From the NCBI RefSeq assembly GCF_006151805.1, contig NZ_VDDA01000009.1:1-64000 (forward strand): a DNA stretch of 64,000 nt, given 5' to 3'. Below, in pieces: positions 1 to 8,982 of the stretch (position 1 is its first letter; the number at the start of each line of letters is the position of its first letter). The stretch is from Methylobacterium terricola (GTDB lineage Bacteria > Pseudomonadota > Alphaproteobacteria > Rhizobiales > Beijerinckiaceae). The notes beneath the pieces were generated by a model. That model had not been told where the DNA came from. It did no database searches and was given only the letters and a program-made list of their open reading frames with translations. The translations under genes and the position numbers were made by a program.

Positions 1-410
1 GGCGACGACAGGACCAGCGCCTGACCAAGGTCAGGCTCGCCGGCCCAGACTGTCGAAGAGATAGTTCAGCGCCCGGTCCGCTGTCGCGGCCGGCGCCGAT
101 GGGTGGTCGTATAGGCCCCCGATTTCGGCCCGTCAACCGGTTTGTGAAACTCTCGCGACAGGCCCTTCCACCGCCCGCTCCAACATACGGCCCAACGGCG
201 ACAACGCACGGGCATAGCGATGGAGGCGGATGCGCGCTCAACAGGATAAGAAAATCGTCCTGCAGCCCAATATCTGCTCTTACGTCAACCTACATCGACG
301 GCTTGAAGAGCGCTTGACGGCCCGCGACAACTGCCGGAGAAGCGCTTTTATCGGCTGAATGGCTTAAGCCGAAGGGTAATTACACCGGATCTCGAAAGCG
401 CGATTCCTGA
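1..410. other. Gene-free left edge
   Basis: I see no convincing gene here. Short open frames on both strands have compositions unlike the neighbouring proteins and no family resemblance. An 8-bp inverted repeat with an AA loop (GCCTGACC / GGTCAGGC) lies at 19-36 and could belong to the 3' end of a gene outside the window. The rest is presumably leader and promoter DNA for the APS kinase gene that follows, but I recognise no promoter. Confidence 0.5.
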
Positions 411-1055
411 ATGGCACTCCGTGGAGACGTCGTGTCCCAACAGACCCCCGGCGATATGAACATCCGCCGAGCCGCCCTCACGCTCGGCAAGCGCGCGCGG
501 GCGGAGCTGAAGGGGCAGAAGCCGCTGATCCTGTGGATGACCGGGCTGTCCGGCTCCGGGAAATCGACGATCGCCGACCGGGTCGAGGACAAGCTGTGGC
601 GGTGCGGCTACCACACCATGCTGCTCGACGGCGACAACCTGCGCTTCGGATTGAACCGGGACCTGACCTTCACGGATAGCGATCGGATCGAGAACGTCCG
701 CCGGACCGCGGAGGTCGCCAGGCTGATGCTCGATGCCGGTCTGATCGTCATCTGCTCCCTGATCTCACCGTTCCGACGGGAACGGATGCTGGCGCGGCAA
801 CTGGTCGGTGAGGACGAGTTCGTCGAGCTGTTCGTCGATACCCCGCTCGACGAGTGCATCCGTCGCGACCCGAAGGGCCTCTATGCCCGCGCCCTCGCCG
901 GGGAGATCCCGAACTTCACCGGATTGACCTCGTCCTACGAGCCGCCGGATGCGCCGGAGATCCATCTGCGGACGGACAGGCACGACGTCGACACGCTGGC
1001 CGAGCAGGTCCTCGGCGAGTTGCAGCGCCGGGGCGCTATCGCCCGTTCGCGGTGA
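411..1055 (+). CDS. cysC: Adenylyl-sulfate (APS) kinase
   Basis: Phosphorylates APS to PAPS with ATP in the cytoplasm, the last activation step before sulfation or PAPS reduction. The 214-residue protein has the P-loop GLSGSGKS at 45-52, the APS-kinase block DGDNLRFGLN at 73-82, ISPFRR near 118-123, and DPKGLYARALAGEIPNFTG at 153-171, so the single domain is intact. It stands alone and is not fused to a CysN-type GTPase. The start is uncertain. ATG 411 has a poor ribosome site, GTG 432 has GGAG about 7 nt upstream, and ATG 456 is also in frame. The family assignment is firm. Whether the PAPS feeds cysteine synthesis or sulfated glycans cannot be read from this context. Confidence 0.93.
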   Translation: MALRGDVVSQQTPGDMNIRRAALTLGKRARAELKGQKPLILWMTGLSGSGKSTIADRVEDKLWRCGYHTMLLDGDNLRFGLNRDLTFTDSDRIENVRRTAEVARLMLDAGLIVICSLISPFRRERMLARQLVGEDEFVELFVDTPLDECIRRDPKGLYARALAGEIPNFTGLTSSYEPPDAPEIHLRTDRHDVDTLAEQVLGELQRRGAIARSR

Positions 1056-1122
1056 TGCGCGCCTTGCCATCCTCGGATCGCATGCGGCCGATGTGCGGCG
1101 CACGCTGGCCGCAACCTTTTCT

Positions 1123-1153
1123 GGCCCCTATGTTGCAGCGCAACATAGGGGCC
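1123..1153. promoter_or_regulatory. Perfect 14-bp inverted repeat, 3-nt loop
   Basis: GGCCCCTATGTTGC at 1123-1136 and its exact complement at 1140-1153 are separated by AGC. The repeat begins about 68 nt after the cysC stop and ends 16 nt before the ATG of the next small gene. There is no T-run after the stem on either strand, so it is not a standard rho-independent terminator. It could be an operator, an RNA hairpin that masks or spaces the ribosome site of the next gene, or a factor-assisted terminator. Confidence 0.7.
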
Positions 1154-1169
1154 GGACGAGGAGCGAACG

Positions 1170-1385
1170 ATGGTCGAGATGATACCCGTGGCGGAAGCGG
1201 CCGGTTTCACGGCGGGGTGCCTCGCCATTCACGCGGCCCAGGACTGGGCCGAGGCCTTGACTCCCCTGCTCGCCTACCTGGTCTTCGCGCTGGCGGTTTG
1301 CCTGATGATCGTCGCAGGGATCCAGCATGCCTCGGATCCCGAGCAGCTCGTCGCGATGATGACCCAGGCCATGGCGACGTATTGA
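1170..1385 (+). CDS. Small single-pass membrane protein, unknown function
   Basis: A 71-residue protein that I do not recognise. Residues about 31-51 form one hydrophobic segment (LTPLLAYLVFALAVCLMIVAG), preceded by a short amphipathic N-terminus and followed by a short polar tail ending in MATY. A purine-rich GAGGAG lies upstream of the ATG at 1170, and the perfect hairpin at 1123-1153 lies just before it. Codon use matches the neighbours. It is probably a genuine small inner-membrane protein, but no function can be assigned. Confidence 0.6.
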   Translation: MVEMIPVAEAAGFTAGCLAIHAAQDWAEALTPLLAYLVFALAVCLMIVAGIQHASDPEQLVAMMTQAMATY

Positions 1386-1388
1386 GCC

Positions 1389-1616
1389 TCAGGCGGCAGG
1401 CGGCGTCTCGGAGGCTGCCTCGGCTTTGGCCTCCTCAGCGCATTTGAGGCAGAGCTGGCGCTTGGCGAGCAGCGCGGCGACCGCGTTCGCGCCCTCGAAG
1501 CTGACGACGTGGCCGCATTCGAGCACGTTGAGCACGCGCTGATCGGGATCGTCGCGCTCGCCGGACGGATAGCAGCGGATCGCCGTCACGCGGCGCATCG
1601 GGATCTCAGCCTGCAT
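1389..1616 (-). CDS. Small cysteine-containing protein, possible zinc ribbon
   Basis: About 75 residues from the ATG at 1616. An alternative ATG lies at 1598, and an open frame extends upstream to 1733 with a different, less protein-like composition. The C-terminal half carries ECGH and, about 20 residues later, CLKC, a spacing compatible with a small metal-binding finger. A basic N-terminus and an Ala/Glu-rich tail flank it. It is convergent with the small membrane protein gene, with only 3 nt between the ends. No family is recognised. Metal binding is inferred from the Cys/His pattern only. Confidence 0.6.
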   Translation of the reverse strand: MQAEIPMRRVTAIRCYPSGERDDPDQRVLNVLECGHVVSFEGANAVAALLAKRQLCLKCAEEAKAEAASETPPAA

Positions 1617-1966
1617 GGCGATGCCCTGGAACCTCGTCCCTGGGCGCGGCAAGAGCAGCCACGCCGCAAGGCCCGGCTCGCGTGCCGGGACCACATCTGG
1701 GGGCTCCATAGCACGGACAGGGGCGGCACGCATGGGGTTGCGCCCCGCGTCATGTCGCAGGGGCGGCCCGGACCGGCGTCAGGCTGGCCGGATACGGGGG
1801 TCCCCGACAGCGGCCTCGCGGCCGGCATTGCGTCCCGCCCCGATGAACGCGCAGAATACGGGGTGTGATCCGAGGACGCTCGCTGGCACGGATACTGCCT
1901 GACCGTAGGCACATCCGGCCGGGGGGATCGAGCTCCCCGTTCACGATCCCTGCACAAGGAAGCGCG

Positions 1967-3466
1967 ATGCCGCGTCTCTTCACCGCCTGCCTGCTCGCGA
2001 GCCTCGGCGTCGCCGCCCCGCTGGCGGGGGCTCAGGCCCAGACCCTGCGATTCGGCCTGATGGAGGATCCGGACGCCCTCGATCCGACGCTCGCCCGCAC
2101 CTTCGCCGGCCGCATGGTGTTCGCGGCGCTCTGCGACAAGCTCGTCGATATCGGGCCCGACCTGAAGCCGGTGCCCCAGCTCGCGACCGAATGGGCGTGG
2201 TCGGACGACCGCAAGACCCTGACGCTCACGTTGCGGCCGGGCGTGCGCTTCCACGACGGCGAGCCGATGAACGCCGCGGCGGTGAAGTACTCGCTGGAGC
2301 GCCACCTGAAGCTGCCGGGCTCGCAGCGCCGCGGCGAGATCGCGCCGATCGACACCGTCGAGGCGGTTGACGACCTGACCGTGAAGGTCACCCTAAAGAC
2401 GCCGTTCGCGCCCTTGCTGGCGCAGTTCACCGACCGGGCCGGCATGATCGTCTCGCCCAAGGCCGCCGAGCGGCTCGGCGACAAGTTCGCCACCGCGCCG
2501 GTCTGCGCCGGGCCTTACCGGTTCGTCGAGCGGGTGCCGCAGGACCGCATCGTGGTCGAGCGCTTCGACGATTACTGGAACAAGGGCGCGATCCAGATCA
2601 AGCGGATCGAGTTCCGGCCGATCCCCGACACCACGGTGCGGCTCACCAACCTCCGCGCCGGCCAGCTCGACCTGATCGAGCGCCTGGCCCCCACCGATCT
2701 GGCGCAGGTGAAGCGCGATCCGAAGCTCAAGGTGGGCCAGGCCTACGAGCTCGGCTTCTCCGGCGTGGTGTTCAACACCGGCCGCGAGGGATCGCCGGTG
2801 GCCGATCCGCGGGTGCGCGCCGCCTTCGAGGCGGCGATCGACCGCAACGCGATCACGCAAGTGGTCTATAACGGCGAATACCTGGCCGGCAACCAATGGG
2901 TCTCGCCCAAGAACCCGAACTACGTGACGGACTACCCGGTGCCGAAGCGCGACGTCGCCAAGGCCAAGGCGCTCCTGAAGGAGGCCGGGATCGAGAAGCC
3001 CGCGATCACCATGATGGTCTATGCCAACAACGACGCGCCGCAGGTCGGCCAAGTGATCCAGGCGATGACCCGCGAGGCCGGCTTCGACGTGAAGCTCCAG
3101 GCCACCGACTTCACCACCTCCCTCGACCAGGCCGACAAGGGCAATTTTGAGGCCTACCTCTACAACTGGAGCGGCCGGCCCGACCCGGACGGCAACACCT
3201 ACAGCTTCCTCGCCTGCAAGACGCCGCTGAACTACTCGCGCTACTGCAACCAGGACGCCGATTCGGCGATGAATGCCGAGCGGCTGACCACCGATCCGGC
3301 CCAGCGCAAGGCGGCGTGGAAGCGCCTCGCCGACCGGGTGCTCGCCGACAAGCCGCTGGTCTACCTGTTCCACCGCCGGCTGCTCTGGGCCTACTCGCAG
3401 CGGCTCACCGGCTTCGGCGAGTATCCGGACGGGCTGGTGCGCTTCACCGGCCTCAAGCTCGACTGA
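1967..3466 (+). CDS. ABC transporter substrate-binding protein, peptide type (SBP family 5)
   Basis: Periplasmic binding component of the importer encoded by the next four genes. The start at 1967 is chosen because AAGGAAG sits just upstream and the protein then opens with a typical signal peptide of about 24 residues (cleavage after AGAQA). The mature 475 residues have the family-5 layout: LRFGLMEDPDALDP at the N-terminus, the block ATEWAWSDDRKTLTLTLRPG, and FHDGEPMNAAAVKYSLER. The family binds di- and oligopeptides, glutathione, nickel or opines. The downstream GGT-like gene makes gamma-glutamyl compounds an attractive guess. Only 14 nt separate its stop from the first permease gene. Confidence 0.92.
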   Translation: MPRLFTACLLASLGVAAPLAGAQAQTLRFGLMEDPDALDPTLARTFAGRMVFAALCDKLVDIGPDLKPVPQLATEWAWSDDRKTLTLTLRPGVRFHDGEPMNAAAVKYSLERHLKLPGSQRRGEIAPIDTVEAVDDLTVKVTLKTPFAPLLAQFTDRAGMIVSPKAAERLGDKFATAPVCAGPYRFVERVPQDRIVVERFDDYWNKGAIQIKRIEFRPIPDTTVRLTNLRAGQLDLIERLAPTDLAQVKRDPKLKVGQAYELGFSGVVFNTGREGSPVADPRVRAAFEAAIDRNAITQVVYNGEYLAGNQWVSPKNPNYVTDYPVPKRDVAKAKALLKEAGIEKPAITMMVYANNDAPQVGQVIQAMTREAGFDVKLQATDFTTSLDQADKGNFEAYLYNWSGRPDPDGNTYSFLACKTPLNYSRYCNQDADSAMNAERLTTDPAQRKAAWKRLADRVLADKPLVYLFHRRLLWAYSQRLTGFGEYPDGLVRFTGLKLD

Positions 3467-3480
3467 TGCCGAGTCTCTAG

Positions 3481-4425
3481 ATGTTGCGATTTCTCGCACG
3501 GCGCCTGGCGCTGGCGGTGCCGACCCTGGTCCTCGCCTCGATGATCATCTTCGCCCTGCAGCAATTGCTGCCGGGCGACACCGCCACCGCACTCTCGGGC
3601 GAGGAGCGCGACCCCGAGGTGATCGCCTTCATCCGCGCCAAGTACCACCTCGATCGGCCGCTGCCGGTTCGCTACGCCTATTGGGCGGCCGGAGTGCTCC
3701 AGGGCGATCTCGGCGAGTCGATCCGGCTGCAGAAGCCGGTGATCGAGCTGATCCGCGAGAAGCTGCCGGTCACCCTCGAACTCGCCTGCCTGGCGATGCT
3801 GGTGGCCCTCGTCATCGGCGTGCCGATGGGGATCCTGTCTGCGGTCCGGCCCGGGACCTGGATCGACGGGCTCGCCAACGGGGTCGCGCTCTGGGGCCTG
3901 TCGGTGCCCAATTTCTGGCTCGGCATCCTGATGATCCTGCTGTTCTCGGTGCAGCTCGGCTGGCTGCCGGCCTCCGGCTACGTGCCGCCGGGGGAGAGCT
4001 TGGCCGAGAACCTGCGCTCGATGGCGATGCCGGCCTTCGTGCTCGGCAACGCCATCGCGGCGGTGATGATGCGCCACACCCGCGCCGCCATGCTCGGCGT
4101 GCTGCAATCCGACTACGTCCGTACCGCGCGGGCCAAAGGCGTGCCGATGGCCCGGGTGGTCCTGCGCCACGCGCTGCCCAACGCCGCGATCCCGATCATC
4201 ACGCTGGGCGCCCTCGAATTCGGCCAGCTCCTCTCCGGCGCGGTGCTGACCGAGCAGGTCTTTTCCGTGCCCGGCTTCGGCAAGCTGATGGTGGATGCCG
4301 TGTTCAACCGCGACTTCGCGACCGTGCAGGGCGTCGTGATCTGCACCGCCACGACCTACATCCTGCTCAACCTTGCCGCCGATCTCGCCTCGGCGCTGGT
4401 CAACCCGAAGCTCAGGCGCGCATGA
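3481..4425 (+). CDS. ABC transporter permease, DppB/GsiC type
   Basis: First inner-membrane subunit of the peptide-type importer, 314 residues with about six hydrophobic segments. It shows the family N-terminus (LRFLARRLALAVPTLVLASM), an early conserved GDTATALSG-like loop, and the cytoplasmic EAA-type loop around YVRTARAKGVPMARVVLRHA, which docks the ATPase. It pairs with the next gene, with which it overlaps by the ATGA at 4422-4425, implying translational coupling. Nothing is truncated. The substrate cannot be read from the sequence. Confidence 0.94.
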   Translation: MLRFLARRLALAVPTLVLASMIIFALQQLLPGDTATALSGEERDPEVIAFIRAKYHLDRPLPVRYAYWAAGVLQGDLGESIRLQKPVIELIREKLPVTLELACLAMLVALVIGVPMGILSAVRPGTWIDGLANGVALWGLSVPNFWLGILMILLFSVQLGWLPASGYVPPGESLAENLRSMAMPAFVLGNAIAAVMMRHTRAAMLGVLQSDYVRTARAKGVPMARVVLRHALPNAAIPIITLGALEFGQLLSGAVLTEQVFSVPGFGKLMVDAVFNRDFATVQGVVICTATTYILLNLAADLASALVNPKLRRA

Positions 4426-5327
4426 GCGAGGCCGGCCTCTCCACCCCGGCCGAGATCGCGGCTCCCGTCGCCGCCCTGCCGCCGGAGCCGGGAGCGTTCC
4501 GCGCCTTCTGGCGCCGGTTTAGCCGCCGGCGCGGCGCGCTCGCCGGCCTCGTCGTCGTGGTGCTGCTCGCCGTGCTGGCGCTCGGGGCCGCGTGGATCGC
4601 GCCCTACGATCCCACCGCCACCGATTGGGGCGCGGTGCGGGCGGCGCCCGACCTCGCCCATCTCTTCGGCACCGACGAGGTCGGGCGCGACGTGCTCTCG
4701 CGCATCGTCTACGGCACAAGGGCCTCGCTCGGGGCGGGGCTGACCTCGGTGGCGCTCGCGGTCGCGCTCGGCCTGCCCCTCGGGATGCTGGCGGGCTATG
4801 CCGGCGGCGTCATCGACGGGGCGATCATGCGCCTCACCGACGCGCTGCTCGCGATTCCCTTCCTGATCCTCGCCATCGCGCTCGCGGCCTTCCTCGGCCC
4901 CAGCCTGACCAACGCCATGGTGGCGATCGGGCTCTCGGCGACCTCGATCTTCGTGCGGCTCACCCGGGCCCAGGTCCAGGCGGTGGCGGCGGAGGAGTTC
5001 GTCGAGGCGGCCCGCGCGATCGGCAACCCGCCCTGGCGCATCGCGCTCCACCACATCCTGCCGAACATCGTGCCGGCGATCCTGGTCCAGGCCACCCTCA
5101 CCATCGCGGCGGCGATCATCGCCGAGGCGAGCCTGTCCTTCCTCGGCCTCGGCCAGCAGCCGCCCGAACCGTCCTGGGGCTCGATGCTCAACACCGCCAA
5201 GAACTTCCTCGACCAGGCGCCCTGGATGGCGATCTGGCCGGGCGTGTCGATCTTCCTCGCGGTGCTCGCCTTCAACCTCGTCGGCGACGGGTTGCGCGAC
5301 GCCCTCGACCCGCGGGAGCGCCGATGA
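4422..5327 (+). CDS. ABC transporter permease, DppC/GsiD type
   Basis: Second permease subunit, 301 residues. The ATG overlaps the preceding stop, and its own stop overlaps the next ATG (5324-5327). It has a polar Ala/Pro-rich N-terminal tail, then a long hydrophobic segment and the family motif FGTDEVGRDVLSRIVYGTR that marks DppC-type permeases. The EAA loop is VEAARAIGNPPWRIALHHILPN, followed by the conserved EASLSFLGLG segment. It forms the channel with the DppB-type partner and is energised by the two ATPases downstream. Confidence 0.94.
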   Translation: MSEAGLSTPAEIAAPVAALPPEPGAFRAFWRRFSRRRGALAGLVVVVLLAVLALGAAWIAPYDPTATDWGAVRAAPDLAHLFGTDEVGRDVLSRIVYGTRASLGAGLTSVALAVALGLPLGMLAGYAGGVIDGAIMRLTDALLAIPFLILAIALAAFLGPSLTNAMVAIGLSATSIFVRLTRAQVQAVAAEEFVEAARAIGNPPWRIALHHILPNIVPAILVQATLTIAAAIIAEASLSFLGLGQQPPEPSWGSMLNTAKNFLDQAPWMAIWPGVSIFLAVLAFNLVGDGLRDALDPRERR

Positions 5328-6346
5328 CAGCCTCCCCTCCCCTGCTGGACGTGCGTGATCTGGCCGTCGCCTTCGACAGCGACGGCGGCACCGTCCACGC
5401 CGTCAACGGCGTGACTTACGCCTTGCGCGAGGGCGAGACCCTCGGGATCGTCGGCGAATCGGGCTCAGGGAAAAGCGTCCACGTGCTCGCCATGCTGGGT
5501 CTCGTGCCGCGCCCGCCGGGCCGGATCACGAGCGGGCAGGTCGATTTCGAGGGTCGCGACCTGCTGGCGATGCCGGAGCGGCTTTTGCGCCGGGTGCGCG
5601 GCGCCGAGATCGGCATGGTGTTCCAGGATCCGATGAGCTCGCTCAACCCGGCGATGACGGTCGGCGCCCAGATCGCCGAGCCCTTGCTCCTGCATCGCGG
5701 CCTCGATGCGAGCAGCGCCCGGGCCCGCGCCCGCGACCTCCTCGACCTCGTGCGCATCCCGGACGCCGGTCGGCGCCTCGATCTTTATCCGCACGAATTC
5801 TCGGGCGGGCAGCGCCAGCGGGTGATGATCGCGATCGGCCTTGCCTGCCGGCCGAAGCTGCTGATCGCCGACGAGGCCACCACCGCCCTCGACGTCACGG
5901 TGCAGGCCGAGATCGTCGCCCTGGTGCAGGAACTGAAGCGCGAGATCGGCATGGCGATCGTCTGGATCACCCACGATCTCGGCGTGGTCGCCGGCATCGC
6001 CGACACCGTGCAGGTGATGTATGCCGGACGCATCGTCGAGCGCGGGCCGGTCGACGCGGTGTTTTCCGATCCGCGCAACGCCTACACGCTGGGCCTGCTG
6101 CGCTCCCTGCCCGACTTGAGCCGTGGCCGGGCCGGACGGCAGCGCCTGCGCCAGATCGAGGGCAGCCCGCCCGACATGCGCCATCCGCCGCCGGGCGATC
6201 CGTTCGCAGCCCGCAACCCCTACGCCACGCCGCGCTGCCGCGCCGAGGCGCCGCCGCTGGCGCAGGTGGCGGGGAGCGTGCCGGGCCACCTCGCGGCGGC
6301 CTGGTACGACCTGCCGGCCCTGCTGAAGCAGGGAGCCGGGCGATGA
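5324..6346 (+). CDS. ABC transporter ATP-binding protein, DppD type
   Basis: First of two separate ATPases of this importer, 340 residues. It contains Walker A GESGSGKS, a Q-loop in VFQDPMSSLNPAMTVG, the ABC signature FSGGQRQRV, Walker B LLIADEATTALD and the switch histidine in WITHDLGVVA. The C-terminal 80 residues are the extra oligopeptide-transporter region with Cys and Pro (NPYATPRCRAEAPPL). In some family members Cys residues in this region bind an iron-sulfur cluster, but only one clear Cys is visible here, so I do not claim a cluster. The gene is coupled by ATGA overlaps on both sides. Confidence 0.94.
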   Translation: MTASPPLLDVRDLAVAFDSDGGTVHAVNGVTYALREGETLGIVGESGSGKSVHVLAMLGLVPRPPGRITSGQVDFEGRDLLAMPERLLRRVRGAEIGMVFQDPMSSLNPAMTVGAQIAEPLLLHRGLDASSARARARDLLDLVRIPDAGRRLDLYPHEFSGGQRQRVMIAIGLACRPKLLIADEATTALDVTVQAEIVALVQELKREIGMAIVWITHDLGVVAGIADTVQVMYAGRIVERGPVDAVFSDPRNAYTLGLLRSLPDLSRGRAGRQRLRQIEGSPPDMRHPPPGDPFAARNPYATPRCRAEAPPLAQVAGSVPGHLAAAWYDLPALLKQGAGR

Positions 6347-7266
6347 GGCCGGTGAAGCCCGAGCCGCTGCTCGCGGTGCGGAATCTCAGCAAGCACTACC
6401 CGCTGCGGCACTGGTGGGGCGGCAAATCCTCGGTGTTCCGCGCGGTCGAGGATGTGAGCTTCGACATCGCCCCCGGCGAGACCCTGGGCCTCGTCGGCGA
6501 ATCGGGCTCCGGCAAGTCGACGATCGGCCGGGCGGTGACGATGCTGAACCCGCCGAGTGCCGGCACCGTCGCGTTCGAGGGCACCGACCTGAGCCGCCTG
6601 CCGGCGCCGGAGATGCGGCGGATGCGGCGGCGCATCCAGGTGATCTTCCAGGACCCTTACGCCGCCCTCAACCCGCGGATGAGCGCCGGCGCCTACGTCG
6701 CCGAGCCGTTCCGGTTGCACCGGCCGGAGATGGGGTCGGCCGAGCGCCGCGACGCGGTGGCCGGCCTGTTCCAGCGGGTCGGGCTCGATCCGCGCTTTTC
6801 CGGGCGCTACCCGCACCAGTTCTCCGGCGGCCAGCGCCAGCGGCTCTGCATCGCCCGGGCGATCGCGCTGAAGCCGAGCTTCATCGTCGCCGACGAGCCG
6901 ATCGCGGCGCTCGACGTGTCGATCCAGGCGCAGGTGGTCAACCTGCTGCAGGATCTGCAGGAGGAGCTGGGGCTGTCCTACCTGTTCATCTCCCACGACC
7001 TGCGGATGGTGCGCTACCTCTGTCACCGGGTCGCGGTGCTGCGGCGCGGGCGGATCGTCGAGCTCGCCGACAGCGACACCCTGTACGAGAATCCGCGCCA
7101 TCCCTACACGCGGGCGCTGCTCGGCGCCGTGCCGGTGCCCGACCCGGCGGCCGAGCGGGCCCGCCTGCGGGCAACGCGCGAGGCGCCGGCCGTCGCCATC
7201 CCGGAGGCCGGGCCGTTGCAGGAGATCGCCCCCGGGCATTGGGTGGCGCAGGCGGTCGGCGCTTAA
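6343..7266 (+). CDS. ABC transporter ATP-binding protein, DppF type
   Basis: Second ATPase of the importer, 307 residues, starting in the ATGA overlap at 6343. An N-terminal segment KHYPLRHWWGGKSS precedes the nucleotide-binding domain, as is typical of DppF/OppF proteins. Walker A is GESGSGKST, the signature is FSGGQRQRLCIARAIALKP, Walker B is FIVADEPIAALD and the H-loop is FISHDLRMVRYL. It closes the five-gene transporter operon. A 15-bp inverted repeat lies between it and the GGT-like gene 131 nt downstream. Confidence 0.94.
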   Translation: MRPVKPEPLLAVRNLSKHYPLRHWWGGKSSVFRAVEDVSFDIAPGETLGLVGESGSGKSTIGRAVTMLNPPSAGTVAFEGTDLSRLPAPEMRRMRRRIQVIFQDPYAALNPRMSAGAYVAEPFRLHRPEMGSAERRDAVAGLFQRVGLDPRFSGRYPHQFSGGQRQRLCIARAIALKPSFIVADEPIAALDVSIQAQVVNLLQDLQEELGLSYLFISHDLRMVRYLCHRVAVLRRGRIVELADSDTLYENPRHPYTRALLGAVPVPDPAAERARLRATREAPAVAIPEAGPLQEIAPGHWVAQAVGA

Positions 7267-7301
7267 GCGCTTGCTCGAGCCGACGCGCAATTTCATACCC
7301 A

Positions 7302-7345
7302 CCCCGTCATTCCGGGCTCCGCTGCGCGGCCCCGGAATGACGGGG
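7302..7345. repeat. Short GTCATTCCGGG hairpin repeat
   Basis: Perfect 15-bp arms CCCCGTCATTCCGGG (7302-7316) and CCCGGAATGACGGGG (7331-7345) enclose a 14-nt loop. The arm sequence is shared with the longer elements at 44942-45079 and 53541-53678, so this is a short member of a dispersed intergenic family. It sits after the transporter operon and could also attenuate or terminate its transcript, although no T-run follows. Confidence 0.75.
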
Positions 7346-7397
7346 AGGATGTCAGATCCGTCGATCGAACCGATCGACCTTTGAAGGAAACGTCACG

Positions 7398-8975
7398 GTG
7401 AGGGATTTCTCGAGGCCCGGGCGCTCGCCCGTCTACGCCGCCAACGCCGCCGTCGCGACGTCGCACCCGCTCTCGACGCTGGCCGCCATCGAGGTCCTGC
7501 GCTCGGGCGGCAACGCGGTCGATGCCGGCATCGCCGCGGTGGCGGTGCAATGCGTGGTCGATCCGCTGATGACCGGCATCGGCGGCGATTGCTTCGCCCT
7601 CTACGCGCCGAAGGGCGCCAAGGCGCCGATCGCGCTCAACGGCTCCGGCCGCAGCCCGGCGGCGGCGCACGATGCCTGGTTCCTGGAGCGCGGCATCACC
7701 CTCACCCCGACCTCGCCGCACAGCGTCACGGTGCCGGGCGCGGTCGCCGCCTGGGCGAAGCTCCTGGCGGATCACGGCACCCGCAGCCTCGGCGAGCTGC
7801 TGCAACCGGCGATCCGCTACGCGGAAGGTGGCTACCCGGTGCAGCCGCGCGTCGCCCTCGACTGGTCGCGCAGCGTCGAGCGGGTCGCCGGCGATCCGGC
7901 CTCGGCCGCGACCTTCCTGATCGACGGCCAAGCGCCGACCGTCGGCACGATCATGCGCCACCCGAAGCTCGCCGCCACGCTCCGGCGCATCGCGGAACAC
8001 GGCCCGCGCGGCTTCTACGAGGGGCCGGTGGCCGAGGACATCGTGGGGCGCCTGCGCGATCTCGGCGGGCTGCACACGCTCGACGATTTCGCCTCGGCGG
8101 CGCCCGAGACCGTCACCCCGGTGACCACGCGCTACCGCGGCTACGACGTCTACGAATGCCCGCCGAGCGGCCAGGGCCTCGCGGTGCTGATGATGCTCAA
8201 CGTGCTGACGCACACCGACATCGCGGCTCTCTCCGAGCTCGACCGGGTCCACCTGTTCGCGGAGGCCTGCAAGCAGGCCTATCACCACCGCGACGCGCTC
8301 TTCGCCGATCCGGTGCTGAACCGGGTGCCGGTCGAGCACCTGCTCTCCGAGGCCTGGCGGGCGACCGCCCACGGCGCCATCGACATGACCCGGGCCCAGG
8401 AGCCGGTGATCTGGCCCGAGCTCACCCACAAGGACACGGTGTACCTGAGCGTCGTCGACCGCGACGGCAACGCGCTCTCGCTGATCAACTCGATCTTCCA
8501 GGGCTTCGGCAGCGGCATCACCGCGCCGGAGAGCGGGGTGCTGCTGCACAATCGCGGCCTGTCCTTCCGCGTCGATCCCGGGCACCCGAACACGATCGGG
8601 CCGAGGAAGCGGCCGATGCACACCATCATCCCGGGCATGCTGATGCGCGACGGCGAGACGGTGGCGCCGTTCGGCGTGATGGGCGGGCATTACCAGGCGA
8701 TGGGCCATGTCGAGTTGCTCACCGGCATCATCGACCGCGGCCTCGACGTGCAGGAGGCCCTCGATGCGCCGCGCAGCTTCGCCTATGGCGGCGGGATCGA
8801 GATGGAGGGGGGTTTCGCGGAGGACGTCGTCGCCGGGCTCGAGGCGCGCGGCCACCGCATCATCCCGGCCTCCGGCCCGATCGGCGGCGGCCAGATCATC
8901 TGGATCGACCGGGCGCGCGGGGTGCTCGCGGCGGGCTCCGACCCGCGCAAGGACGGCAGCGCGCTCGGCTATTGA
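7398..8975 (+). CDS. ggt: Gamma-glutamyltransferase-like Ntn hydrolase
   Basis: Hydrolyses or transfers gamma-glutamyl groups, for example from glutathione. The 525-residue precursor starts at GTG 7398 with AAGGAAA upstream. The large-subunit part has the family N-terminus with HPLSTLAAIEVLRSGGNAVDA and GIGGDCF. The predicted autocatalytic cut lies before Thr347 (KD/TVYLSVVDRDGNALS), which becomes the nucleophile of the small subunit; GSGIT follows in the small subunit. No signal peptide is visible, so it probably acts in the cytoplasm on imported substrate, unlike periplasmic E. coli Ggt. It follows the peptide-type ABC operon in the same direction, and a hydratase gene starts 7 nt later. 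Confidence 0.9.
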   Translation: MRDFSRPGRSPVYAANAAVATSHPLSTLAAIEVLRSGGNAVDAGIAAVAVQCVVDPLMTGIGGDCFALYAPKGAKAPIALNGSGRSPAAAHDAWFLERGITLTPTSPHSVTVPGAVAAWAKLLADHGTRSLGELLQPAIRYAEGGYPVQPRVALDWSRSVERVAGDPASAATFLIDGQAPTVGTIMRHPKLAATLRRIAEHGPRGFYEGPVAEDIVGRLRDLGGLHTLDDFASAAPETVTPVTTRYRGYDVYECPPSGQGLAVLMMLNVLTHTDIAALSELDRVHLFAEACKQAYHHRDALFADPVLNRVPVEHLLSEAWRATAHGAIDMTRAQEPVIWPELTHKDTVYLSVVDRDGNALSLINSIFQGFGSGITAPESGVLLHNRGLSFRVDPGHPNTIGPRKRPMHTIIPGMLMRDGETVAPFGVMGGHYQAMGHVELLTGIIDRGLDVQEALDAPRSFAYGGGIEMEGGFAEDVVAGLEARGHRIIPASGPIGGGQIIWIDRARGVLAAGSDPRKDGSALGY

Positions 8976-8982
8976 GGTGACC

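Noticed and set aside
99..317. A 72-codon open frame near the left edge
   Set aside because: No ribosome site, no family resemblance and unusual composition.
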